Shown here one piece after another: positions 34,915-42,193 of a stretch of 64,000 nucleotides of DNA. The stretch comes from Mycobacterium gallinarum. Its GTDB lineage: Bacteria; Actinomycetota; Actinomycetes; Mycobacteriales; Mycobacteriaceae. Positions within the stretch are counted from its first letter, which is position 1. Each line of letters opens with the position of its first letter. The notes under the pieces are model-generated. The model saw only the letters and a program-made list of their open reading frames with translations, ran no database searches and had not been told where the DNA came from. Made by a program: the position numbers and the translations under genes. The stretch spans positions 310,001-374,000 of the forward strand of contig NZ_AP022601.1 of assembly GCF_010726765.1 (NCBI RefSeq). The letters are read 5' to 3'.

Positions 34915-36059
34915 CAGCGCGTCCCCAGAATCATCGTGGCGCTGTGGGAGAAGAAGCCCCCCATGGCATGCACGCACGCCAGGCGTGCATTGCCGACCTG
35001 GCTGGCGCCACACCCACCGCGGAGCTGTCGCACCGCCTCTACCAGCAAGAACATCCCTCGCATGCCCGGGTGGCACGACGCCAGCCCGCCACCGTCGGTG
35101 TTTGTCGGCAACGCGCCGCCCGGACGCAGCGCACCCGAGGCTATGAACGGGCCGCCCTCACCTTTTGGACAGAAACCGAGATCTTCGACCGTCAACAGCA
35201 CGGTGGAAGTAAACGAGTCGTAGAGCTGGCAGACGTCGATGTCCGCGGGCGAGACGCCGGCCCGCGCGAACGCTTGCGGGCCTGACACTGCTGCCGCGGA
35301 GGTGGTGAAGTCGCGCCACTCACTCATGCTCACATGCGACGTCGCGTCGGCGGCACCGAGGATCCACACCGGTTCCTTGGCGCAGTCCTTCGCGATGTGT
35401 TCGCTGGCCAGCACTATGGCACCGCCGCCGTCGGTGCGAAGGCACACATGCTTGGACGTGAACGGATCGGCCAGCATCGGCGCAGCGGCGACATCGGCTA
35501 CCGTGATGCGATCACGCTCGAATGCGTTGTCGTTCATGGCCGCCCACTCGTGGGCGGCGACAGCGACCTCGGCCAACTGCTCCACCGTCGTGCCGTACTC
35601 GATCATGTGGCGTCTGGCGGCCATCGCATACTTGGCGATCAGTGTGGCGCCGTACGGTGCCTCGTACTGCATGGCGCCGCCGGTGCCCATAGCGGCCGCC
35701 GAGGTGCGGAGGCGGCGTTTGACGTCCGATCGGGCGGTGGAGCCATACGTCAAGAGTGCGACGTCGATCTCGCCGGCCGCGATGGCAGCGGCGGCGTGGC
35801 GGGCCATGACTTCCCACGAAGATCCGCCGACGTTGGTGGCATCGACCCATGCGGGTCGCAATCCCAGATACTCGCTGACTTCGACTGGCGGAAGGAGCGT
35901 CCCGTGCGCGCCGAATCCGTCGATATCGTCCTTCGTCAGACCCGCGTCGGCGATCGCGCGCATGGAGGACTGGGCCATCAGTGCCATGGCGGTCTTGTCG
36001 GGCACTCGTCCGCAATCAGACAGCGCGGCGCCAACGATCGCGACCTGGTTCGCTGGCAT
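34914..36059 (-). CDS. Cysteine-less thiolase (Ltp2-like retro-aldolase)
   Basis: A 381-residue thiolase-superfamily protein. The N-x-x-Cys nucleophile site reads TNVGGSSWE, with Gly in place of Cys. The C-terminal GHPxGxxG motif is kept as CHPGMRGMF, and CQLYDSFTSTVLL carries the Tyr typical of Ltp2-type lyases. With the coupled DUF35 gene this fits an acyl-CoA retro-aldolase rather than a beta-ketothiolase. Ltp2 cleaves a 17-hydroxy steroid acyl-CoA; the substrate here is unknown. First gene of a thiolase, DUF35, amidohydrolase operon. Confidence 0.85.
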   Translation of the reverse strand: MPANQVAIVGAALSDCGRVPDKTAMALMAQSSMRAIADAGLTKDDIDGFGAHGTLLPPVEVSEYLGLRPAWVDATNVGGSSWEVMARHAAAAIAAGEIDVALLTYGSTARSDVKRRLRTSAAAMGTGGAMQYEAPYGATLIAKYAMAARRHMIEYGTTVEQLAEVAVAAHEWAAMNDNAFERDRITVADVAAAPMLADPFTSKHVCLRTDGGGAIVLASEHIAKDCAKEPVWILGAADATSHVSMSEWRDFTTSAAAVSGPQAFARAGVSPADIDVCQLYDSFTSTVLLTVEDLGFCPKGEGGPFIASGALRPGGALPTNTDGGGLASCHPGMRGMFLLVEAVRQLRGGCGASQVGNARLACVHAMGGFFSHSATMILGTR

Positions 36060-36077
36060 ATCTAATGGTTACCACAT

Positions 36078-36094
36078 CGATAATGGCGTTAACG
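36078..36094. promoter_or_regulatory. Motif B operator
   Basis: CGATAA-TGGCG-TTAACG, 17 bp, with arms matching at five of six positions. It lies in the 40-base gap between the divergent thiolase and HpcH/HpaI aldolase genes, 6 bases before the latter's likely start. Confidence 0.55.
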
Positions 36095-36099
36095 ACTTG

Positions 36100-36915
36100 A
36101 TGGAATCCTCGTTCTCAGTCGGCTACCGTGAGTTGGTGCCGAGATCATTACGCGACGCACTGCGCGGCGACGACCTGGTGTTGTGCCTTGCCCTGATGAA
36201 TGCACGTACGCCCGATGTTCCTGCCATCGCCGCGGCATGCGGATACGACGCGGTCTATGTCGATCTCGAGCACACCTCCACGTCCCTCGAGACCGCTGCC
36301 ATGCTCTGCGCGAGCGCGCTAGGGGCGGGTATATCGGGGTTGGTGCGGGTACCGTCGCACGACCCAAGTGTGATCGCTCGGGTACTCGACAACGGTGCCG
36401 TGGGAGTCATTGTCCCGCATGTCGATTCAAGGGAGGAAGCCGAGACGATCGTCGATGCCGCCCGCTTCCCGCCGAACGGTCATCGATCGATATCGGGACC
36501 CAATCCCGTGAGCGGATACGGCGCGCTGCCGGCACCGGAGCTGACCGCTGTGCTGGAACACCGCACAGTGGTCGCGGTGATGATCGAATCTCCCGCCGCG
36601 GTCGAGGCGAGCGGTGCCATCGCGGCGGTAAACGGTGTTGACATGATCCTGCTCGGACCTAGCGATCTGACCGCGGAGATGGGCATCCACGGCGACTATG
36701 AGAATGAGCATTTCCGCGATGCAGTAGACTCTGTCGCAGCGGCTTGCCGTAAGCACGGCGTGGCGCTCGGAGTTGCCGGAATCAAGTCCGTTGACCTGCT
36801 GAAACAGTTTATCGGACTGGGATTGCGATTCATCTCGGCGGGTACGGACGTCGGAATGATGACCGAGGCTGCTACGGCCCGCGCACAAGTCTTGCGGGAG
36901 CTCGAACCCGAATAG
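36100..36915 (+). CDS. HpcH/HpaI-family aldolase
   Basis: A 271-residue class II, metal-dependent aldolase of the HpcH/HpaI (macrophomate synthase-like) family, expected to split a 4-hydroxy-2-oxo acid to pyruvate plus aldehyde. Visible motifs are VYVDLEHTS with the catalytic region, VMIESPAAVE with a metal-binding Glu, and LLGPSDLTAEMG with the metal Asp region. No clear SD precedes ATG 36100, so the exact start is uncertain or leaderless. First gene of a four-gene unit with a dioxygenase, a 2-hydroxyacid dehydrogenase and a crotonase. Confidence 0.85.
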   Translation: MESSFSVGYRELVPRSLRDALRGDDLVLCLALMNARTPDVPAIAAACGYDAVYVDLEHTSTSLETAAMLCASALGAGISGLVRVPSHDPSVIARVLDNGAVGVIVPHVDSREEAETIVDAARFPPNGHRSISGPNPVSGYGALPAPELTAVLEHRTVVAVMIESPAAVEASGAIAAVNGVDMILLGPSDLTAEMGIHGDYENEHFRDAVDSVAAACRKHGVALGVAGIKSVDLLKQFIGLGLRFISAGTDVGMMTEAATARAQVLRELEPE

Positions 36916-36923
36916 GAGGACGG

Positions 36924-38039
36924 ATGCCCACCGCGATCTACACCGACCAGGTGACCGACTCGATGGCATGGACCGGGGCCGATTTCACCAGTAAGGAAGA
37001 CTTCGCTTTCGACCTGTCGGCACGCAATATCGCTGCGCTGGAATCGATTCTGGTCAAGACCTCTCACAAGGATCGAGACGACATCACCCCCGATGACGCG
37101 CGGCACCCCGACCTCGACGATGACCTTGCGCGACTGTATCGGGATCTGATGTTCGGCAAGGGACTTGCATGTGTCCGCGGCTTTCCCGTGGAGCAGCACT
37201 CGATCGAGGACCTCGAACGCATCTACTGGGCTTTCTGCACGCATCTGGGCTATCTGGTATCCAACAATTCGTTCGGCCACCGCATGGTGCGGGTGCAGGA
37301 GGAGATCCTGCCCAACGGCGTTCAACCCGCCCGCGGTACCAAGTCACGAGCGGAGTTGGCGATGCACAACGATGCCGCCGACATACTCGCCCTGCTGTGC
37401 GTCTATCCGGCGGCCGAGGGTGGTGAAAGCCAGTTCGCAAGTGGCCCAGCCGCGCACAACCGGATCCTCGCCGAACGGCCGGATCTGCTCGACGTGCTGT
37501 ACCAGGGGTTTCCGCACCATCGCCGCAGCGAACAACCCGACGACCAGCCCGACGTCACACCGTATGACGTACCGGTGTTCTCGCAGATCGACGGCCGCAT
37601 CTGTATCAACTTCACGTACAGCAGCATCCTGCCCGCGATGAAGACCCTCGGCCGCGAGTTCACGCCGGAGCAGGAGGAAGCCATCGAGTTGCTCCGCACC
37701 ATACTGGTCGAGCAGCAGGTCGAGTTCCGGCTCGAATCCGGTGAAGCGGCGGTGGCCAACAATTTCGCGATGTGCCACTCGCGGTCGGACTTCGTCAGCA
37801 GCAATGATCCGAAGAAGGCCCGATGCTTCCTGCGCGCGTGGATGGAGGTGCCGCGAGAGGATCGACGACTGCCGATCGGCCGGGAGTACTTCCACATGGA
37901 GAATAAGGACCTCCGGTTGGGCTACGACATTGTCGAGGGCCGCGACGGCACGATCGCGCGCAACGACTACAAGAACGTCGATCCCGCTCTGGCGGACATG
38001 TTCAAGGCTGCTCAGGCGAAGCCCAAAGCCAAACAGTGA
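36924..38039 (+). CDS. TauD-type Fe(II)/2-oxoglutarate dioxygenase
   Basis: A 371-residue dioxygenase of the TauD/clavaminate synthase fold. The iron facial triad is visible as His-x-Asp in LAMHNDAADILALL near residue 150 and a distal His in NNFAMCHSRSDF near residue 280, followed by an Arg for 2-oxoglutarate (KARCFLRAWMEV). AGGAGG lies before the ATG. Its stop overlaps the start of a small upstream frame leading to the next gene. It would hydroxylate an unactivated carbon of the pathway compound. Confidence 0.85.
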   Translation: MPTAIYTDQVTDSMAWTGADFTSKEDFAFDLSARNIAALESILVKTSHKDRDDITPDDARHPDLDDDLARLYRDLMFGKGLACVRGFPVEQHSIEDLERIYWAFCTHLGYLVSNNSFGHRMVRVQEEILPNGVQPARGTKSRAELAMHNDAADILALLCVYPAAEGGESQFASGPAAHNRILAERPDLLDVLYQGFPHHRRSEQPDDQPDVTPYDVPVFSQIDGRICINFTYSSILPAMKTLGREFTPEQEEAIELLRTILVEQQVEFRLESGEAAVANNFAMCHSRSDFVSSNDPKKARCFLRAWMEVPREDRRLPIGREYFHMENKDLRLGYDIVEGRDGTIARNDYKNVDPALADMFKAAQAKPKAKQ

Positions 38040-38057
38040 TGAGCGCTTGCGCGAAGA
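38038..38057 (+). repeat. Dispersed 20-bp repeat, copy 2
   Basis: GATGAGCGCTTGCGCGAAGA, identical to 31522-31541. Here it bridges the dioxygenase stop codon (TGA at 38037-38039) and the next gene. Confidence 0.85.
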
Positions 38058-38071
38058 ACAGACGGCAATGA
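38039..38071 (+). CDS. Ten-residue upstream peptide frame, possible coupling uORF
   Basis: ATG at 38039 overlaps the dioxygenase stop (TGATG). The frame encodes MSACAKNRRQ, and its TGA at 38069-38071 overlaps the ATG of the 2-hydroxyacid dehydrogenase (AATGA). Ribosomes could therefore pass from the dioxygenase through this mini-frame into the next gene, which lacks a clear SD. Its existence as a translated peptide is inferred from these overlaps only. Confidence 0.4.
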   Translation: MSACAKNRRQ

Positions 38072-39144
38072 GCGTACGGCCGCGACTGGTCTACGAACGA
38101 TGGACCGATCCCGCCGCCGGGGACATCCTCGAGGTCGCCGACATCGAACTGGTCAATCTGGATCTGACCGCGCCTCCTGAACAGGGTTGGGCCGCATTGG
38201 AAACAGCGCACGGCTACCAGGTCGCCACCCGCACCGATGTCGCATCGGTGAACGACGGCGCGCAGTGGCTGGCCGGGCCGGCACTGGTACGACGCTGTCC
38301 GCAGCTGCTGGCGGTGTGCTCGGCAGGGGCGGGGTATGACGTCATCGACGTCGAGGCGTGCACGCGGGCGGGAATCGCGGTGTGCAACAACTCGGGCCCC
38401 GGCGCGGAGGCAGTCGCCGAACACGCGCTCGGCTTCATGCTCGACCTCGCCAAGAAGATCACCGTCGCCGACCGCGCACTGCGCAGCGGGGCGCTCGGAG
38501 ACCGACTGGCCCTGATAGGAAGTCAGCTGCTCGGCAAGACGCTCGGTGTCGTCGGGCTGGGCGCTATCGGGAGTCGGCTGGTGGAGTTGTGCGCTCCGTT
38601 TGGAATGGAAGTCATCGTTTTCGACCCGTATGTCGACGAGACGACGGCGTCTGAGCGTGGAGTGCAGTTGGTGCGACTCGCCGAGTTGGTCGAGCGGTCG
38701 GACTTCGTTCAGGTGACGTGTCCACTGACGACGGAAACGCAGGGTTTGATCGGCAAGGCGCAGTTCTCGGCGATGAAGCCGACCGCATTCTTCATCACAA
38801 CGGCGCGTGGACCCGTCCACGACGAGACGGCGCTGTACGACGCGCTTGTGGGCGGAGGCATCGCCGGGGCCGGCCTGGACGTGTTCCACGAGGAGCCGCC
38901 GCGGCGGGACAACCCGCTGCTGCAACTCGACAACGTCATCGCCACCCCGCACACCGCCGGGATCACCGTTGAAGCTGCGCGCGATATCGCGGTCGCCACC
39001 GCTACGCAGTGGCAGACGATCTTTACCGGTGGCATGCCGCCCCGGCTCCTGAATCCCGATGTGTGGCCGCGGTACTGCGAGCGGTTCCACGAGATTCTCG
39101 GTTTGCGACCCAGCGCGACAGCAGTTTTGGAGAGAAGAGGCTGA
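38068..39144 (+). CDS. D-2-hydroxyacid dehydrogenase
   Basis: A 358-residue NAD-dependent D-isomer 2-hydroxyacid dehydrogenase. The Rossmann motif is GVVGLGAIGSRLVELC near residue 160. The catalytic set is Arg in TTARGPVHDE, Glu in DVFHEEPP, and His in TPHTAGIT. Next to an aldolase that yields 2-oxoacids and a 2-oxoglutarate dioxygenase, interconversion of a 2-oxo and 2-hydroxy acid is likely. Confidence 0.87.
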   Translation: MSVRPRLVYERWTDPAAGDILEVADIELVNLDLTAPPEQGWAALETAHGYQVATRTDVASVNDGAQWLAGPALVRRCPQLLAVCSAGAGYDVIDVEACTRAGIAVCNNSGPGAEAVAEHALGFMLDLAKKITVADRALRSGALGDRLALIGSQLLGKTLGVVGLGAIGSRLVELCAPFGMEVIVFDPYVDETTASERGVQLVRLAELVERSDFVQVTCPLTTETQGLIGKAQFSAMKPTAFFITTARGPVHDETALYDALVGGGIAGAGLDVFHEEPPRRDNPLLQLDNVIATPHTAGITVEAARDIAVATATQWQTIFTGGMPPRLLNPDVWPRYCERFHEILGLRPSATAVLERRG

Positions 39145-39148
39145 TCCG

Positions 39149-39973
39149 GTGAGCAACTACGACACGATCGAGGTGGAGGTACGGGGTCACACCGCGTGCG
39201 TGACGCTGAACCGGCCTGAAGTGCTCAACGCGATCAACGACGAGATGATCGCCGAACTCGCGGTGGCGTACGCGGAGATTGAAAAGTCGCAGGACATCTG
39301 GACGATGATCATCACCGGTGCCGGCCGTGCGCTCTGTGTCGGCGCCGACGTGAACAAGGCCGCCGACCACGACATGGAGAACGCGGCGGGAATCGACAAT
39401 CAGGGCGAGCCGATACTGAGCTCGATGCGGCAGTGGGACGCGCCGCAGGAGGCGACACCCCCGTGGATGCAGATGACCAAGCCGATCATCTGCGCGGTCA
39501 ACGGCATTGCGTGTGGTGCGGGAATGGATCTCGTCACGACAGCAGACATCACGATCGCGTCGGAGCACGCGATGCTGATGGACCCGCATGTGAGTATCGG
39601 CGTCACCTCGGGACGCGAGGGGGTACGGTTGGCGCGCATTCTGCCGCTGCCGGTTGCCATGCGTTTGATTCTCATGGGTAAGCACGAGCGGCTCGACGCT
39701 CAGCGCGCCTACGATCTCGGCGTCTTCACCGAGGTGGTCTCCCACGAATCGCTGATGGATCGAGCGTGGGAGATCGCGGAAGTGGTGAATTCGAATGCAC
39801 CTCTCGCGGTGCGTGGTTCGCGCATGGCGGTCCGAAAGGGAATGAACCTGCCGATTTACGAGGCCGAACTACTCGCCGAGAACTATCGCATGAAGGTGGC
39901 GCTGACGAAGGACGCCGTCGAGGGACCGCGAGCCTTCCTCGAGAAGCGCAAGCCAGACTGGAAAGCGCTGTAG
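39149..39973 (+). CDS. Enoyl-CoA hydratase/isomerase family protein, Asp/His variant
   Basis: A 274-residue crotonase starting at GTG, with AGAAGAGG about 7-10 bases upstream. Oxyanion loop GRALCVGADVNKA. The canonical Glu positions read Asp (CGAGMDLVTTAD) and His (LMDPHVSIGVTSGREG), so it belongs to the same DPHV lineage as the tandem pair at 24833-26433. Last gene of the aldolase unit. Confidence 0.86.
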   Translation: MSNYDTIEVEVRGHTACVTLNRPEVLNAINDEMIAELAVAYAEIEKSQDIWTMIITGAGRALCVGADVNKAADHDMENAAGIDNQGEPILSSMRQWDAPQEATPPWMQMTKPIICAVNGIACGAGMDLVTTADITIASEHAMLMDPHVSIGVTSGREGVRLARILPLPVAMRLILMGKHERLDAQRAYDLGVFTEVVSHESLMDRAWEIAEVVNSNAPLAVRGSRMAVRKGMNLPIYEAELLAENYRMKVALTKDAVEGPRAFLEKRKPDWKAL

Positions 39974-40042
39974 TCCGCGGCGAGTGCGCAGTTTGCGACG
40001 CTCACGCAGCGTGTCGCGGATGAATCCGCACAATCGCGAAGG

Positions 40043-41230
40043 CTAGGTCATCCCGAAGAAGTTCTTTGCGTTGGTGGACAGCACTTTCCGCTTGGTCTCC
40101 TCGTCCAGACCCTCCGTCGCCTTGTTGGCGACGTCCGTGCTGTTCGGCCAGTTGGTGTCGTTGTGCGGATAGTCGGTCTCGAACATGAGCTGATCCTCGC
40201 CGACTAGGTCGAGGATGCGGAACGCCACGGGGTCGCCGAATGTGGAGAACCACACGCGTCCGGGCACCTGGCTGCTCGGCGGCTCAGTCAGCAGCGGATG
40301 GACGCCACCCCAGGCCCGCCGGTCTTCCCAGACCTCGTCGACGCGTTGCAGGTAATAGGGAATCCAGCCGGCCTGGGCCTCGGCGAACGCAATCTTGAGT
40401 TTGGGGAACTGCTTGAGTTTGGCAGAGAACAGCCAATCGACCAGGGCGATGGTGCAGTTCACCGCCATCAGCGCGCTTGTCACGACATGCGGAGCGTCCG
40501 GGGACGACTTCGTCAGCGAGGAGCTCGACCCGATGTGCAGCATTATGCCGACCTGGTTGCGTTCGCACGCCGCGAAGAACGGGTCCCAGTAGCCGCTGTG
40601 GATGGACGGCAGGTCGAGGCGTGCGGGTAACTCCGAGAAGCACACGGCGCGCATTCCCTTGGCGGCGACTCGTTCAACTTCTTTTGCGGCCAGGTCGACA
40701 TCCCACAGCGGAATGATGCCAAGCGGAATCAGCCGACCGTCGGACCCGGCGCCCCACTCGTCTATCTGAAAATCGTTGTAGGCCTGGACGCAGAGCAATG
40801 CGAGCTCTTTGTCCTTGCCGTACAGAAATCGTTGGCCGCAGAAGCGAACCAGGGTGTTGGGGAAACACGCCGAGGCTTCGATGCCGGCGATGTCCATGTC
40901 GGCGAGCCGGTCCGCGGGCCGATAGCAACCGGGACGCATCTCGTCGTAGGTGATCGGGTCGGTGGTGAGTTCGTCGATTTCGTAGCCGGCCGCCGCACTG
41001 ATGAGCGGGATCGGGATGATCGCATCCTCGTAGTGCCAGATGTCGGCGTCCCGACCATTCTCGTCGTCGACGAACGCAACATCCGACGTGACACTGGGAT
41101 CCATGCGCCCGCGGTGCCGAACGATCCTCGGCCCGACCTCCCGATAGCGTTCCGGCAGTCGGCTGGTCCACAGATCGGCCGGCTCCACGAGGTGGTCGTC
41201 GGGAGAGACGATGAGGATATCTGCGGTCAA
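40043..41230 (-). CDS. Amidohydrolase-2 family metal enzyme (paralogue 5)
   Basis: A 395-residue TIM-barrel metal enzyme, closest in layout to paralogue 4. VSPDDHLVEPADLW gives Asp-x-His, IMLHIGSSS a His, and FETDYPHNDTNWP the late Asp. The ACMSD catalytic site reads Ala (FAEAQAGW). It starts at TTG, with AAGGAG 7 bases upstream. It is a single gene divergent from the TetR gene across a 174-base region packed with inverted repeats, so it is a likely direct target of that regulator. Confidence 0.85.
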   Translation of the reverse strand: MTADILIVSPDDHLVEPADLWTSRLPERYREVGPRIVRHRGRMDPSVTSDVAFVDDENGRDADIWHYEDAIIPIPLISAAAGYEIDELTTDPITYDEMRPGCYRPADRLADMDIAGIEASACFPNTLVRFCGQRFLYGKDKELALLCVQAYNDFQIDEWGAGSDGRLIPLGIIPLWDVDLAAKEVERVAAKGMRAVCFSELPARLDLPSIHSGYWDPFFAACERNQVGIMLHIGSSSSLTKSSPDAPHVVTSALMAVNCTIALVDWLFSAKLKQFPKLKIAFAEAQAGWIPYYLQRVDEVWEDRRAWGGVHPLLTEPPSSQVPGRVWFSTFGDPVAFRILDLVGEDQLMFETDYPHNDTNWPNSTDVANKATEGLDEETKRKVLSTNAKNFFGMT

Positions 41231-41291
41231 GGCTGCACTCCTTCGAGGATGAACTGCGGCTTCAGCTTGCAGAACTTTGATTCCCGCTAGC

Positions 41292-41307
41292 GAGAATGGT
41301 CATTTCC
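41292..41307. promoter_or_regulatory. Degenerate motif A operator
   Basis: GAGAAT-GGTC-ATTTCC. The left arm is perfect and the right arm matches at four of six bases. It lies 62 bases before the amidohydrolase 5 start. Confidence 0.4.
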
Positions 41308-41313
41308 AGAGTA

Positions 41314-41337
41314 GCGCATGGGACCGCCGCCATGCGC
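41314..41337. repeat. Inverted repeat in divergent promoter
   Basis: Arms GCGCATGG and CCATGCGC with an 8-base spacer, perfect. It lies between motif A and the 22-bp palindrome, and could be a hairpin in the leader RNA of either divergent transcript or another protein site. Confidence 0.45.
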
Positions 41338-41341
41338 CTGG

Positions 41342-41363
41342 TCTACCTACACGTGTAGGTAGA
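41342..41363. promoter_or_regulatory. Perfect 22-bp palindrome upstream of TetR gene
   Basis: Half-site TCTACCTACAC followed directly by its exact reverse complement, with no spacer. Perfect 22-base symmetry is rare by chance and is typical of a TetR-type operator. I saw no second copy in the window. Confidence 0.7.
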
Positions 41364-41379
41364 TCCCACACCCTGAGCG

Positions 41380-41395
41380 GGGAACGAGTATTCTC
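41380..41395. promoter_or_regulatory. Motif A operator at TetR start
   Basis: GGGAAC-GAGT-ATTCTC, ending one base before the first possible start codon of the TetR gene. This links motif A to self-control by that regulator. Confidence 0.55.
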
Positions 41396-41404
41396 GTGTG
41401 CATC

Positions 41405-42193
41405 ATGACTGCTAAGAAGCGTGCCGGCCGGGACCCAGACGCCGGACTGGAACTCGTAGACAATGACATCGAGCTGTCGGGCAGCTGGCAGGAGCGGACG
41501 ATCGAGCGCCGGCTCAGCCAGGCGCGGGCCCGCGCGTTGGCGCGGAGCTCACGCTTTCTGGCCGCGGCCCTGGAGTTGGTCGAGGAGTCGGGGAAAGCCG
41601 ACTTCACGATCCAGACGCTGATCGACCGGTCAAACCTGAGCCTGCGCGCGTTCTATCAGCACTTCGCGGGCAAGGAAGAATTGTTGTTGGCGCTGTACGA
41701 GAACGCCACGAGCCAGTTCATCGAAGCGATACGGCATGAGGTCGCCGCCGCGAACGGTCCGATGGAGCAGCTCGAGGCGTTCTGCCGTGGCTTCCTGTCC
41801 CGCGCCGAGTCGTCCGAGGCCATCGGTGGTCGGGTCATGACGATCTACAACCTGAGTCTGGAAATCGAACGGCCGGCGGACTTTGCGAAGATCTGGGAGC
41901 CGCACCAGAAGCTGCTGACCAAGATTCTCACCTCCTGTTCGCGTGCCGGGTTGGTTCGCAAGGACCTGACGCCAGCGCAGTTGACGACGCTACTCAATTC
42001 GACGTTGATCGCACTCGCTCAGATCGGTGTATTCCACCTCGGCGTCAAGGGGGCCGAGCTCACCGAGGATCAGTTGTGGGCGTGGTGCCTACAGGCGCTC
42101 ACGCCGCCGGCGGGCGCGAAGCCGAGGTCTGCGAGCACGAAGGCGGCGCCCAAGAAGGCCGCCGCACGGAAGCCGCGCAAACTAACGGGGTAG
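41405..42193 (+). CDS. TetR-family transcriptional regulator
   Basis: A 262-residue TetR regulator. The helix-turn-helix lies at about residues 40-90 (ADFTIQTLIDRSNLSLRAFYQHFAGKEELLLALY). A TetR_C-type ligand domain follows, then a Lys/Ala/Pro-rich tail (TKAAPKKAAARKPRKL) that may add nonspecific DNA binding. ATG 41405 is preferred to GTG 41396; neither has a clear SD, so a leaderless start is possible. The position beside motif A and the palindrome makes it the best candidate for the motif A repressor. It converges on the dehydrogenase gene at 42182. Confidence 0.87.
   Translation: MTAKKRAGRDPDAGLELVDNDIELSGSWQERTIERRLSQARARALARSSRFLAAALELVEESGKADFTIQTLIDRSNLSLRAFYQHFAGKEELLLALYENATSQFIEAIRHEVAAANGPMEQLEAFCRGFLSRAESSEAIGGRVMTIYNLSLEIERPADFAKIWEPHQKLLTKILTSCSRAGLVRKDLTPAQLTTLLNSTLIALAQIGVFHLGVKGAELTEDQLWAWCLQALTPPAGAKPRSASTKAAPKKAAARKPRKLTG

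Noticed and set aside
39990..40020. Hairpin GCGACGCT...AGCGTGTCGC as a terminator after the crotonase at 39149
   Set aside because: The stem has a two-base bulge and no T-tract; too weak to list.
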